This document shows positions 52,142 to 61,844 of a stretch of DNA of 64,000 nt, in pieces (positions within the stretch are counted from its first letter, which is position 1; each line of letters opens with the position of its first letter). The translations under genes were made by a program, and so were the position numbers. Origin of the DNA: Caballeronia sp. dw_276 (GTDB taxonomy: Bacteria > Pseudomonadota > Gammaproteobacteria > Burkholderiales > Burkholderiaceae); contig NZ_JAAVUV010000017.1 in NCBI RefSeq assembly GCF_018449635.1, positions 1 to 64,000 on the forward strand, read 5' to 3'. A model generated the notes under the pieces. That model did no database searches. It worked only from the letters and a program-made list of their open reading frames with translations, and had not been told where the DNA came from.

Positions 52142-53059
52142 ATGCAAGTCGATGCTCTTCGCCGACAGCTATTGTTGCTCGCCGCGAGCGGCACATTGCT
52201 GCCCTTCTTTACCCGCCCGGCCTTCGCGCAGACAGGCTCTATGAACACGCGCGCGATTCCATCGACGGGAGAAATGCTGCCTGTCGTCGGCTGCGGCACA
52301 TGGCGAACCTTCGACGTTGGCAACGACCCCGCCGCGCAGGCACGTCTTGCCGACGTGCTGCAGATTCTCTTCGATAACGGCGGCTCGGTCATCGATTCAT
52401 CGCCCATGTATGGATCCTCGGAAGCGGTCGCCGGTTCGGTGCTGACGCGCATGGGCGCACACAAGCGCGCGTTTGTCGCAACCAAGGTCTGGACCGATGG
52501 ACGCAATGCCGGCATTGTGCAGATGGAAAATTCGCTGCGTCTCTGGCAGCAGCCGCGCATCGACCTGATGCAGATCCACAATCTGCTGGACTGGCAGACG
52601 CAACTTGCCACCTTGCGCGACTGGAAGGCGCGCGGACGGGTCCGGTATATCGGCGTGACGCATTACACGTCGAGTGCATTTGGCGAAGTGGAAGCCGTGA
52701 TGCGTTCGGAGAAAATCGATTTCGTGCAGATCAACTACGCCGCCGACGACCGCGCCGCCGAAGAGACCCTGCTGCCGTTGGCGAAGGACCGGGGTATTGG
52801 CGTGATCGTGAACCAGCCGTTTGGCGGCGGCGGCTTGCTTGGGCGGCTGAAGGACAAGCCCGTGCCTGAATGGAGCAAGGAGATTGAATGCACGACGTGG
52901 GCGCAACTGCTGCTCAAGTTCGTGCTTGCGAATCCGGCGGTGACATGCGTCATTCCCGGGACCGGCCGGCCCGAATACATGCGCGACAACGTACGCGCCG
53001 GCTTCGGCAGTTATCCGGATGAACTAATGAGGAAGCGAATCGCCGAGGCGGTGAGTTGA
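52142..53059 (+). CDS. Exported aldo/keto reductase
   Basis: This 305-residue protein begins with an N-terminal export signal (about 1-30) whose LRRQLLLLAASG may be a Tat-type signal, ending near FAQ. The body is an aldo/keto reductase with the catalytic tetrad in place: Asp and Tyr (VIDSSPMYGSSEA), Lys (FVATKVW) and His (LMQIHNL). The NADP-binding end VIPGTGRPEYM is also present. Export would need prefolding with its cofactor, which Tat can do. The ATG at 52142 is 4 bp after the stop of the GGDEF-EAL gene, so they may be cotranscribed. The substrate is unknown. Confidence 0.85.
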   Translation: MQVDALRRQLLLLAASGTLLPFFTRPAFAQTGSMNTRAIPSTGEMLPVVGCGTWRTFDVGNDPAAQARLADVLQILFDNGGSVIDSSPMYGSSEAVAGSVLTRMGAHKRAFVATKVWTDGRNAGIVQMENSLRLWQQPRIDLMQIHNLLDWQTQLATLRDWKARGRVRYIGVTHYTSSAFGEVEAVMRSEKIDFVQINYAADDRAAEETLLPLAKDRGIGVIVNQPFGGGGLLGRLKDKPVPEWSKEIECTTWAQLLLKFVLANPAVTCVIPGTGRPEYMRDNVRAGFGSYPDELMRKRIAEAVS

Positions 53060-53107
53060 CTTGGTGCGCTCGCGGCAACGTGGCCACTGGAACCGCACAA
53101 ACCTCTC

Positions 53108-54643
53108 TCACCCTGGCTGCCGCCCCTTATCCGCGACCACCCGCGCCTCCGGCAGTACCTGCTCATCCACCGGCTGCTTCGACTCCGACGCCTGTTTCAG
53201 CAGGTTATTTGCCGCCGGCTCGATCACATCTGTGAGCGGTTTTGGAAATACGCCAACTGCAAGCACAAGTATCGCCAATGCGCCCAGCGTGACGAACTCC
53301 CGCGTACCAAGATCCGGCAACTTCGCAACGCGATCATTCCCGAGCGGGCCGTAAATTGTCCGCTTGTACATCCACAGCGTGTAGGAAGCGCTCAGCACGA
53401 GCGTAGTGCAGGCCAGCGCCCCGATCCAGAAGTTGAACTTGATCGCGCCCATGATCACCATGAACTCGCCGACAAACCCGGACGTGCCTGGCAAACCGAC
53501 ATTCGCCATCGAAAACAGCATCATGAATACAGCGAAGCGCGGCATCACATTCGCGATGCCCCCGTAAGCATGAATGGAACGCGTATGCATGCGCTCCCAC
53601 AACATGCCGATACCCAGGAACATCGCGCCCGAAACGAAACCGTACGAGATCATCTGCACGATCGCGCCGTCAATGCCAATCTGGTTGAACAGGAAAATGC
53701 CGAGCGTGACGAGGCCCATATGCGCGATCGCGGAATAGGCAAGCAAACGGCTCATGTCGGTCTGCGCCAGCGCGACGAGGCTTGCATAGATCACGGCAAT
53801 CAACGACAACACGATGATCGTCGGCGCGAAGAAATGCGCGGCGTCGGGCGTAACGGGCAACGAAAATCGAATGAACCCGTAAGCGCCGAGCTTGAGCATG
53901 CCGAGCACCACGGACGCACCCGTGGGCGCTTCCAGATGCACTTGTGGGAGCCAGGTATGGATGGGCCACATCGGTACCTTGACGGCGAACGCGGCAAAGA
54001 ACGCAATGAACAGCAGCACCTGCGCCGTAAAGCCGAGGTGCAAGGCCTGCCATGCAGCTAGGTCGAACGTATGGGAACGATGGAACAGGTACAGCATCGC
54101 CACTAGCAACATGAGCGAGCCGCCGAGCGAAAAGAAGAAAAAGCGGAACGCCGCCATCACGCGATCTTTGCCGCCCCACGAACCAATCAACAGGTACATG
54201 GGGATCAGCGTGGCTTCGAAGAAGATGAAGAACAGCATGCCATCGAGCGACGTGAACACACCGACCATCAGGCCAGACAAGAACATGAACGACGCGAGGT
54301 ACTGGCTGCATCGCGTCTTGATGGCGGACCACGATGCCAGTACCACGATCAGCGTCGTGAATGCAGTGAGCACCGTCAACCACATGGAGATTCCGTCCAC
54401 GCCCAGGTGGTAGGAGATATCGAAATCAGGCAGCCAATTGATTCGCTCGACGAATTGCATGGACGATGAATGGGCATCGAACGCGGCGATCAACGGCAAG
54501 GTAATGGCAAAGCTCAGCGCCGCGCCGGCAAGTGCAAGCCAGCGGGCCGGCATGGGATTGGCGTCTGAGCCGATCGCCAGGATCGCCACGCCAAAGGCCA
54601 TGGGAATCCAAATTGCGAGACTGAGCAGCGGTATGAAGTGCAT
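53108..54643 (-). CDS. NuoM-like subunit outside a nuo operon
   Basis: This 511-residue membrane protein is a full-length proton-pumping subunit of the NADH dehydrogenase L/M/N type. Key charged residues are kept: Glu in FFIFFEATLIPMYLL (segment 5), Lys in FAVKVPMWPIHTWLP (segment 7), the His-containing lateral helix, and Glu in SGFVGEFMVIMG (segment 12). Start ATG 54643 is chosen from a frame open to 54709. It is a stand-alone gene, divergent from cyoABCD across 554 bp, whereas normal nuoM lies among nuoL and nuoN. It may serve a Complex I paralogue or another proton-coupled complex. Confidence 0.85.
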   Translation of the reverse strand: MHFIPLLSLAIWIPMAFGVAILAIGSDANPMPARWLALAGAALSFAITLPLIAAFDAHSSSMQFVERINWLPDFDISYHLGVDGISMWLTVLTAFTTLIVVLASWSAIKTRCSQYLASFMFLSGLMVGVFTSLDGMLFFIFFEATLIPMYLLIGSWGGKDRVMAAFRFFFFSLGGSLMLLVAMLYLFHRSHTFDLAAWQALHLGFTAQVLLFIAFFAAFAVKVPMWPIHTWLPQVHLEAPTGASVVLGMLKLGAYGFIRFSLPVTPDAAHFFAPTIIVLSLIAVIYASLVALAQTDMSRLLAYSAIAHMGLVTLGIFLFNQIGIDGAIVQMISYGFVSGAMFLGIGMLWERMHTRSIHAYGGIANVMPRFAVFMMLFSMANVGLPGTSGFVGEFMVIMGAIKFNFWIGALACTTLVLSASYTLWMYKRTIYGPLGNDRVAKLPDLGTREFVTLGALAILVLAVGVFPKPLTDVIEPAANNLLKQASESKQPVDEQVLPEARVVADKGRQPG

Positions 54644-55197
54644 CTTCTTGATCGACCTTGGGAAACTGCGGTAACTGGACACATTGCAGAACCGCTGCGC
54701 ACGTGGCATGCACGGGCTGCAATCGGCGGCGCAATCATAGAGACCATAAAAATCGCGCGCATCAGTGCAAAGTCTTTCAAAAGACCTTCTGATTTGCTCT
54801 TGATCCTGCAGTCTCGGACACCCGTTTCCCCTGAAGCTCTACAACTAAATCTTTGATGTACTAGGTAAAAACCCTAAATAGCTACACTAGTGAATCAGTA
54901 ATGAAATTGAAACCAACTCGATAACCGTCCGGGCGGTCTTTTTATTTATTGCGACACTATGTCGCATCGCAACATGCGTATTTTCGCTCGGGTAATAATT
55001 AGTAAATAAAAATCAGGGAATAATTCATAAAAATTCCGCTGTCAGCAATGCTGCGACACCACGCCGCGGCGTCCCAAAGTCAATTAATTTTTGCGTAAAT
55101 CGCCACTAATCACATTCGTTCTGAAACGTTACCCTTCGGCCCGCAACCAAAAAAATAACGGCGGAGACTGGAGAACCGACCTTCAGGATTTATACAG
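54644..55197. other. Divergent AT-rich region upstream of cyoABCD
   Basis: This 554-bp gap should hold promoters for the nuoM-like gene and for cyoABCD. It contains the palindrome at 54950-54966, a hairpin with T-run (ACCGT-CCGG-GCGGT then CTTTTT, 54924-54943) on the plus strand, and a GCGACACC half-site near 55051. No small gene is evident. The hairpin could end a short RNA, but no clear promoter for one was found. Confidence 0.45.
54950..54966. promoter_or_regulatory. Palindrome GCGAC-N5-GTCGC upstream of cyoA, RegA/RoxR-type candidate
   Basis: A perfect palindrome TGCGACA-N3-TGTCGCA contains GCGAC-N5-GTCGC, the half-site arrangement described for redox response regulators of the RegA/PrrA/RoxR group. 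These regulate terminal oxidases in proteobacteria. It lies about 240 bp upstream of cyoA. Binding is inference from the motif and the target type. Confidence 0.5.
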
Positions 55198-56085
55198 ATG
55201 AATGTAAAGCGATTAAAAAGGTATTGTAATTATTTTCCGGTGTTCGCTTCGTCTTTGGTTTCAGGCTGCAATCTTGATGTCCTGAACCCGAAAGGGAGCG
55301 TTGGCGTGGCCGAGAAGTCGCTGATCGTGGACTCGACCATCGCAATGCTCGTTGTCGTAGTGCCGGTAATAGCGTTGACGGCATGGTTTGCGTGGCGGTA
55401 TCGGGCTTCGAACAAAGCGGCGGCCTATCTGCCGAAATGGGCGCACTCCACCAAGATCGAAATAGTGGTCTGGACCGTGCCGAGCCTGATCATTGCGTAC
55501 CTCGCGATATTGACCTGGAATAGTACGCACGCGCTCGACCCGTATAAGCCTCTCCAATCGGAAATCAAGCCGATCAACGTAGAAGTTGTCGCGCTCGATT
55601 GGAAATGGTTATTCATTTATCCAGATCTGGGCATTGCCTCAGTCAATCAACTCGAATTTCCAGCCGGAACGCCGGTTAATTTTCGGATCACGTCTGATTC
55701 GGTGATGAATTCATTTTTCATTCCGCAATTAGGCGGTCAGATTTATGCCATGGCCGGAATGCAGACTCAATTACATCTATTGGCGAATGAGGCTGGCGAT
55801 TATGCAGGGGAATCTGCGAACTTCAGCGGGAAGGGATTTTCAGATATGAAATTCCGCGCTATTGCGACATCAAATGCCGATTTCGAAGCATGGGTGCGGA
55901 AAGTAAAGGCAGCACCGGCGCAACTCGATGCCGACGTTTATGGCGCCCTCGCCGCGCCAAGCGAAAAGAATCCGGTCGCCTACTACTCGCATGTCGGTCC
56001 GGCCTTGTTCAACAACATCATCGCAAAGTACAACAACGGGAACGTTCGCAGCATGAGCGACCCGCGTTGCGACACGAAGGGGTAA
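55198..56085 (+). CDS. cyoA: Cytochrome bo3 quinol oxidase subunit II
   Basis: This 295-residue subunit is a lipoprotein (lipobox VSGC near residue 24) with two membrane segments (about 42-64 and 88-106) and a soluble periplasmic domain (about 125-260). The domain lacks the cysteines of a CuA centre, as expected for a quinol rather than cytochrome oxidase. The ATG at 55198 follows a T-rich stretch without a strong ribosome binding site. It begins the cyoABCD operon (ubiquinol oxidation with proton pumping) and is followed by cyoB after 3 bp. Confidence 0.95.
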   Translation: MNVKRLKRYCNYFPVFASSLVSGCNLDVLNPKGSVGVAEKSLIVDSTIAMLVVVVPVIALTAWFAWRYRASNKAAAYLPKWAHSTKIEIVVWTVPSLIIAYLAILTWNSTHALDPYKPLQSEIKPINVEVVALDWKWLFIYPDLGIASVNQLEFPAGTPVNFRITSDSVMNSFFIPQLGGQIYAMAGMQTQLHLLANEAGDYAGESANFSGKGFSDMKFRAIATSNADFEAWVRKVKAAPAQLDADVYGALAAPSEKNPVAYYSHVGPALFNNIIAKYNNGNVRSMSDPRCDTKG

Positions 56086-56088
56086 GAC

Positions 56089-58080
56089 GTGGGAATCCTG
56101 TTCGGCAAACTCACATGGGCGGCGATTCCGTTCGACCAGCCCATCATCATGGGCGCAGGCGCCATGATGGTTATCGCGGCGCTGGCCGTGCTGGTCCCCG
56201 TGACCTATTACAAAAAATGGGGTTATCTGTGGAACGAGTGGCTGACGAGCGTCGATCACAAGAAAATCGGCGTGATGTATATCGTCATTGCGTTCATCAT
56301 GCTTTTGCGCGGTTTCGCCGACGCCATCATGATGCGTACCCAACTCGCGCTCGCTTATCACTCGCCCGGTTATTTGCCGCCTCATCATTACGACCAGATT
56401 TTCACCGCGCACGGCGTGATCATGATTTTCTTCATGGCGATGACTTTCATGGTCGGCCTGATGAATATCGTGGTGCCGCTGCAGATCGGCGCGCGCGACG
56501 TCGCTTTTCCTTTCATCAATTCACTGAGTTTCTGGATGACCGCAGTGAGCGTGGTGCTCATCAATATGTCGCTCGTGATCGGCGAATTCGCGCAGACCGG
56601 CTGGCTCGCTTATCCGCCGTTGTCTGAATTGCAGTTCAGCCCGGGGGTTGGTGTCGATTATTACCTGTGGAGCCTGCAGCTTTCGGGCGTCGGCACCCTG
56701 CTTACCGGCGTCAACTTCTTCGTGACCATTGTGAAGATGCGCGCGCCGGGCATGAGCTGGATGAAGATTCCGGTCTTCACCTGGACCGCGCTCTGCACGA
56801 ACGTGCTGATCATGGCGTCGTTCCCGATTTTGACCGTGACGCTCGCGCTGCTGGGCCTCGACCGTTATCTCGGCATGCACTTCTTCACCAACACGGCCGG
56901 CGGCAATCCCATGCTGTACCTGAACCTGATCTGGGCGTGGGGACATCCGGAGGTATACATCCTGATCCTGCCCGCGTTCGGCATCTTCTCCGAAGTCATC
57001 GCGACGCACGCGAAGAAAGCATTGTTCGGCTACAAGACAATGGTCTATGCGACCTGCTCGATCATGTTTCTTTCGTTCGTGGTCTGGCTGCACCACTTCT
57101 TCACGATGGGTTCAGGCGCCAACGTCAATTCGTTTTTCGGCATCATGACCATGATCATCGCGATCCCGACGGGCGTGAAGGTATTCAACTGGCTCTTCAC
57201 CATCTACAAGGGCCGGCTGGAATACAAACCGGCGGTGTTGTGGACCATCGGCTTCATGATCACGTTCACCATAGGCGGCATGACCGGCGTGATGATGGCG
57301 ATTCCGGGCGCTGACTTCGTGCTGCACAACAGCCTCTTTTTAATTGCGCATTTTCATAACGTGATCATCGGCGGGGTGTTGTTCGGGTATCTCGCGGGTT
57401 TCAATTACTGGTTCCCGAAGGCCTTCGGTTTCAAGCTCAACGAGAAGCTCGGCAAGCGCGCGTTCTGGTTCTGGCTCGTCGGTTTCTACGTGGCGTTCCT
57501 GCCGCTTTACGTGCTCGGTTTCATGGGCATGACGCGACGCCTCAATCACTATGACAATCCGCAATGGCATCCGTGGCTGCTGCTGGCCGAAGTGGGCGCG
57601 GTGCTGATCGCCATCGGCATTGCGCATCAACTGGCTCAGCTCTACGTCAGCATTCGCGATCGCAATCTTCCAGAGAACCGCGACTTGAGCGGCGATCCGT
57701 GGGATGGCCGCACGCTCGAATGGGCCACGAGTTCACCGCCGGCGCCATACAACTTCGCCGTCATCCCGCACGTTCACGGACTCGATGAATTCACCCATCG
57801 CAAGGAAACCGGAGAGCTTGAAAAGCCGGTTCATTTCCACGACATCCATATGCCTTCCAACACGGGCGCCGGCGTGTTTATCGGTGCGTTCAGCTTACTG
57901 CTTGGCTTTGGCGGGGTCTGGCATATATGGTGGCTCGCGATCGTTGGCTTGATCGGGATCGTGGTGAGCGTGATCGTGCATTCGAGCGTCGAGGACGGTG
58001 GTTATTTCATCCCGGCGGAAACGGTTCGCCGGATTGAAGAAGGCCGCGGCCATGCGGCGCTCGCGCAGGAGATCAAATAA
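56089..58080 (+). CDS. cyoB: Cytochrome bo3 quinol oxidase subunit I
   Basis: This 663-residue haem-copper subunit contains all the required ligands: H108 (AHGVIMIFF) for low-spin haem b, His-Tyr in [11 protein letters not shown] for Cu[10 protein letters not shown] for CuB, and HFHNVIIGG for both haems. Residues RGFAD (R74 and D78) and H100 match those near the ubiquinol site of E. coli CyoB. It has about 14-15 membrane segments. The start is GTG 56089, three bases after the cyoA stop. It forms the catalytic core that reduces O2 to water. Confidence 0.97.
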   Translation: MGILFGKLTWAAIPFDQPIIMGAGAMMVIAALAVLVPVTYYKKWGYLWNEWLTSVDHKKIGVMYIVIAFIMLLRGFADAIMMRTQLALAYHSPGYLPPHHYDQIFTAHGVIMIFFMAMTFMVGLMNIVVPLQIGARDVAFPFINSLSFWMTAVSVVLINMSLVIGEFAQTGWLAYPPLSELQFSPGVGVDYYLWSLQLSGVGTLLTGVNFFVTIVKMRAPGMSWMKIPVFTWTALCTNVLIMASFPILTVTLALLGLDRYLGMHFFTNTAGGNPMLYLNLIWAWGHPEVYILILPAFGIFSEVIATHAKKALFGYKTMVYATCSIMFLSFVVWLHHFFTMGSGANVNSFFGIMTMIIAIPTGVKVFNWLFTIYKGRLEYKPAVLWTIGFMITFTIGGMTGVMMAIPGADFVLHNSLFLIAHFHNVIIGGVLFGYLAGFNYWFPKAFGFKLNEKLGKRAFWFWLVGFYVAFLPLYVLGFMGMTRRLNHYDNPQWHPWLLLAEVGAVLIAIGIAHQLAQLYVSIRDRNLPENRDLSGDPWDGRTLEWATSSPPAPYNFAVIPHVHGLDEFTHRKETGELEKPVHFHDIHMPSNTGAGVFIGAFSLLLGFGGVWHIWWLAIVGLIGIVVSVIVHSSVEDGGYFIPAETVRRIEEGRGHAALAQEIK

Positions 58081-58697
58081 TGCTGCAAAAAGTAAATACC
58101 GTGCATCTCGCCGACGATGGTCCTGCGGCGCACCATCACCCCGAGTCGCATAGCGTGTTTGGTTTCTGGCTGTACTTGATGACCGACTGCGTGATCTTCG
58201 CTGCGCTGTTTGCCGTATTCGCGGTGATGAGCCATCAGTTCGCGGGTGGCGCGAGCGCCAAGGATCTCTTCGAGATTAAGGGCGTCGCGATAGAAACGGC
58301 GATCCTGCTGGTCAGCAGCATCACGTTCGGTTTCGGCATGATCGGCGCGCAGAAGCAGAACCGTGGCGCGCTGCTGTTCTGGCTCGCGGTGACGTTCTTG
58401 CTGGGGGTTTCGTTCATCGTGCTCGAGATTCGCGAGTTCTCGAATCTCGTAGCCGAAGGCAACGGGCCTGATCGCAGCGCGTTTTTGTCGTCGTTCTTTA
58501 CGCTGGTCGGCACGCACGGTTTGCACGTGACGCTTGGTCTGATATGGATGGTGGTACTCGCAGGCCAGGTGATCTTCAAAGGCAAGCTGAGCGCAACCAT
58601 GTTGCGCCGGCTCACCTGCCTCAGTCTTTTCTGGCACTTCCTGGATGTGGTGTGGATCTGCGTCTTTACATTTGTCTATCTCGCGAGCGTGGCCTGA
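58080..58697 (+). CDS. cyoC: Cytochrome bo3 quinol oxidase subunit III
   Basis: This 205-residue protein has five membrane segments and the CyoC start pattern HHHPESHSVFGFWLYLMTDC. The ATG overlaps the cyoB stop by 1 bp (TAATG). It stabilises the oxidase complex and takes no part in chemistry. The expected conserved Glu in EAL-like form is replaced by the typical CyoC arrangement. Confidence 0.95.
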   Translation: MLQKVNTVHLADDGPAAHHHPESHSVFGFWLYLMTDCVIFAALFAVFAVMSHQFAGGASAKDLFEIKGVAIETAILLVSSITFGFGMIGAQKQNRGALLFWLAVTFLLGVSFIVLEIREFSNLVAEGNGPDRSAFLSSFFTLVGTHGLHVTLGLIWMVVLAGQVIFKGKLSATMLRRLTCLSLFWHFLDVVWICVFTFVYLASVA

Positions 58698-59027
58698 ATG
58701 TCGAATTCAAACGTGCACAACGGTGAGACGCACGGCAGCGTGCGGTCCTACCTGATTGGCTTCGCGTTGTCGGTGATCTTGACGGCGGCGTCGTTTTTCA
58801 TCGTGATGGGGCATGGCGTGCAAACCAGCACGGCGGTCTTGTTGATTGCCGTGCTCGCGTTGATCCAGGTTGTCGTTCATCTGGTTTATTTTCTCCATCT
58901 GAATGCATCGTCGGAACAATCCTGGAACGTCATGGCGTTCGGCTTTACCGTGATGACGGCGGTGATCCTGATCGGTGGATCGATATGGATCATGCACAAC
59001 GTCAGCATGAACATGATGTCGCGTTGA
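58698..59027 (+). CDS. cyoD: Cytochrome bo3 quinol oxidase subunit IV
   Basis: This 109-residue protein has three membrane segments (about 16-36, 43-63, 78-98) with the CyoD pattern LALIQVVVHLVYFLHL. It starts directly after the cyoC stop (TGA-ATG) and helps CuB assembly in the complex. It ends the operon; the farnesyltransferase cyoE is not here and must be encoded elsewhere. Confidence 0.95.
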   Translation: MSNSNVHNGETHGSVRSYLIGFALSVILTAASFFIVMGHGVQTSTAVLLIAVLALIQVVVHLVYFLHLNASSEQSWNVMAFGFTVMTAVILIGGSIWIMHNVSMNMMSR

Positions 59028-59040
59028 TCCGGTCCTTGTT

Positions 59041-60861
59041 TTATCGTGCCGCCGCGAGTTCGCTCGAACCGGTCTCGTGACTCATTGAAGGCGCAGCGGC
59101 ACGCCCCGAACGCAACGCGAACAGTGACATGGCGCCTGCAAGACGGGCGCGAGTCTCACTGAAGGCAGTGGTTTGATTGGCGCCGCGCGCTGTCATACCG
59201 GTCAGCTCCCTTGCGGTCTGTACGCACGCAAAGAGCGGTCCAATAGCAAGTTCAACCTGCGTATTCCACGCGAACACGCGCTGCGTGCGCAAGGGCCGGA
59301 GCGCCACCTGCAACTCGTGCCAGCGACGGTCGAGCATACGCATGGACGCCATGCTTGCGTGCGCATCGAATGATGTTTCGCTTATGCGCTTGATCTCGTC
59401 GAGTGCGGCGAGCACGCCCTCCACCTTCGCTTCAATATGATGCGATGTGCGCAGCGGCATCATCAATACGGCGACCGCGACCGATACCGCGCAGCCTACG
59501 AAAACCTCTTCCACGCGCATCTCGACTAAAGGTCCGATCGCGAAGCCCAGTTCGCCATAGATAAGCCCGACCAGCACGGTGATAAAAAATACGCCTTGCC
59601 CGTAAGAAGTCAGGATGAAATAAGCCCATCCGAAAACGCACACGATCATTGCGGCGACGATGAACGCCGGCATGCCGTGAAGCGTCGCCACGAGCATCGC
59701 GCTGACCGCAACACCGGCCAGCGTGCCGAGAACACGTTCGCCAGTCTTGCGAATGGTATCGCCGCGCGAACGTGTACCGAGGAACACCACGAACGTGGTG
59801 ATGACTGCCCAGAACCAGCGTTCCGGCGATACCGAATGCCCGATCAACATGGCGATCAGCGCGGCCGTCGTGGCCCGGCTTGCGGGCAGCCACGATAGAA
59901 GCCCGCGCCAGGACGCCACGGACGTTTTTGTCACGGTGGCGCGCATGGTCGAACTCGCTGCGTCCCGACCCGCGCGCGCAAGACGTCTCAAGGCGATCCG
60001 CAGACGGTCGCCGGTCTGATCGGAAAGCGCGCCTTCTCTTGCGTGCACGGACGCGGAGACTTCCACATCGATCAACCTTGCGCGCAGTCGCTGTGCGCCG
60101 GAAAAGTCGAGCAGATCGAGTTGCTCTTCAACCGCCAGCGCCGCTTCGTTCAGGGAGGATAAATGTGCGATGGCTTGCGCTTCGTCTGCGCGGCGATCGG
60201 CGAGTACGAGCGCCGCGCGCTGCGCAACCGTACCGAGCGCGCGCTCCAAGGTGGCGCGCGCACGCGTGGGTACGAGTACGCGCCCGGTGAGCACCACAAT
60301 GCCGACGCCTGCCATCGATAACCCCAGCGTCATGCACACATGCAAAAAGCTCGGATGCAGATACAGCCCAAGGTAAAACGCGACGACGGCGGTCATTGCA
60401 CTGCCAAGCGCACGCGGTCCACACGCCTGTACCAGCATGCCGGTGAAGAGCACTGCGAGAAACGCGGCATCGGCGACAAGCGGCCACGCTGCAAGCGCAC
60501 TCGCGGCAACGAAACTCACACAGCCTGCGCCGTAGATTGCAGCGAGAGAAGCCAACCAGCCGCGCCATCTTGCATCGCGGAGAAACAGCGGCGCGATCAT
60601 CGCGAGCAACAGTGCAAATGCGGCGAGCGTCGGTGGTTGGTGTGTTGCGACGGTCCAGCCGATCGTCACGAACCCGGTCAGCAGGCACGCAAGCGCACTG
60701 CGCAACGCGGTATGCAGGCGCAACGAGCCAGGATCGGATCCAAGGAGGGAAGACAGCAGGCGGGATGAAGGAACGGGTGTACTGAATGCATGAGACGCAC
60801 CGGCAGCGAACCGATGACGTTGCGCGCGATGAAAAATCTGCGCGATGGAGGCAATGGACAT
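59041..60861 (-). CDS. FUSC-family integral membrane protein
   Basis: This 606-residue protein has the FUSC architecture: two sets of about six membrane segments (about 60-190 and 330-465) separated by soluble parts (about 200-320 and 480-606). The FUSC motif region appears as FGWAYFILTSYGQGVFFITVLVGLIYGELG. Related proteins include aromatic-acid exporters of AaeB type. No membrane-fusion protein gene is next to it, so the transporter role is uncertain. ATG 60861 is used; a TTG start at 60879 has no better site. It runs towards cyoD with a 13-bp gap. Confidence 0.8.
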   Translation of the reverse strand: MSIASIAQIFHRAQRHRFAAGASHAFSTPVPSSRLLSSLLGSDPGSLRLHTALRSALACLLTGFVTIGWTVATHQPPTLAAFALLLAMIAPLFLRDARWRGWLASLAAIYGAGCVSFVAASALAAWPLVADAAFLAVLFTGMLVQACGPRALGSAMTAVVAFYLGLYLHPSFLHVCMTLGLSMAGVGIVVLTGRVLVPTRARATLERALGTVAQRAALVLADRRADEAQAIAHLSSLNEAALAVEEQLDLLDFSGAQRLRARLIDVEVSASVHAREGALSDQTGDRLRIALRRLARAGRDAASSTMRATVTKTSVASWRGLLSWLPASRATTAALIAMLIGHSVSPERWFWAVITTFVVFLGTRSRGDTIRKTGERVLGTLAGVAVSAMLVATLHGMPAFIVAAMIVCVFGWAYFILTSYGQGVFFITVLVGLIYGELGFAIGPLVEMRVEEVFVGCAVSVAVAVLMMPLRTSHHIEAKVEGVLAALDEIKRISETSFDAHASMASMRMLDRRWHELQVALRPLRTQRVFAWNTQVELAIGPLFACVQTARELTGMTARGANQTTAFSETRARLAGAMSLFALRSGRAAAPSMSHETGSSELAAAR

Positions 60862-61084
60862 GTGTAATACCCGGGGCAAGTGCCGGCTACGGCTTGTGGC
60901 CGTTTCCGATACGACGAGTCCGATGCATATCGATTAGATCAATCGCAGCGAACCCTCCTGTTTGCGTCGGGCAAAAAATTCAGCCGGGATCGCCGGTGAA
61001 CGTCTTGCCAATGAGCGCGCACGAAACGTCTCGCGTTTCGCGTATACCCGAATACTACCGCGTCAAAAATCCGTGCTTCGGGGT

Positions 61085-61522
61085 TTACCCGATTTGTTCG
61101 GGCCGGCGCATTTCATCGACGGCTTCGCACGCTTCTGAAACAACCTGCGCAAGATCGACGAGTTCGGTCTCTGCCGTCGACGTCGCCTCGGCAAGCGAAG
61201 CAACCGCCGCGTCCAGTTCGCCCGCGGTGCCGCTCCCGTTCGAGAAATATTTGAGAGGCAAGCTGGCGAGCGCTTCGGCATTCGCTGACGCTTCGTCGGT
61301 CAGCGCACATAAACGCACCAGGTTCTCGCACAACAACTCGAGCGCCTGCGTTGCGCACTCGCACAGCGCCGGGTCGCTCGCCGGATCATGCGCCATGAGA
61401 TCGAGGATGCCTCGTGATCGCTCCACCTCACGTGCCAGCGTGTAGCTCCGATCGCGTGCCGCGCCGAGCCGCTTTGCATAGTCGCCGAGCTGCAGGACTT
61501 GCTGCGCCGTGTCGGTTGCCAT
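61085..61522 (-). CDS. Small helical protein of unknown function
   Basis: This 145-residue soluble protein is strongly helical and Ala/Glu-rich, with heptad-like stretches in ALELLCENLVRLCALTDEASANAEALASL and TSTAETELVDLAQVVSEACEAVDEM; it may form a coiled-coil bundle. I do not recognise the family. ATG 61522 is favoured because GGGAG lies 7 bases upstream; the frame is open to 61747 but the upstream part looks non-coding. A possible homology to regulators of c-di-GMP or chemotaxis helpers cannot be supported. Confidence 0.6.
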   Translation of the reverse strand: MATDTAQQVLQLGDYAKRLGAARDRSYTLAREVERSRGILDLMAHDPASDPALCECATQALELLCENLVRLCALTDEASANAEALASLPLKYFSNGSGTAGELDAAVASLAEATSTAETELVDLAQVVSEACEAVDEMRRPEQIG

Positions 61523-61844
61523 CGTCTTCTCCCGTGCTCTCTGCCCGGCCGCAAGCACACGCTGCAAAAGCGCGTGTCCCAAGCGGCCGGACTGCGATAT
61601 TGTTTTATGGTCAGTCCGCGCTTGCCCGTACATGCGGGCCCCCCGCGCGAACTTGTTGCGGCGCTCGTAAGCTGCCGCTGACAACGCCTTTACGGCATGC
61701 AAGGGAGAAGCTTTAACGAATTTTTCATATATCCGTGCGCGGGACAAATGGGAGCGATCTGCAAACGTTTGACGGCTTCAATGGGTGGGCAAGCGAGCCG
61801 ATCTGGGGCATGATTCGCCGTTCTCAAACGCGTTGGAGAATGCT
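61523..61844. other. Divergent intergenic region
   Basis: This 322-bp gap separates the helical protein gene and the glyoxalase-fold gene. It holds an inverted repeat CGGACTG-N17-CAGTCCG (61589-61619), which could be an operator. No other gene is supported. Confidence 0.4.

Noticed and set aside
54924-54943. Terminator-like hairpin suggesting a small RNA before cyoA
   Set aside because: The stem is short and no adequate upstream promoter was found, so the small RNA is not claimed.
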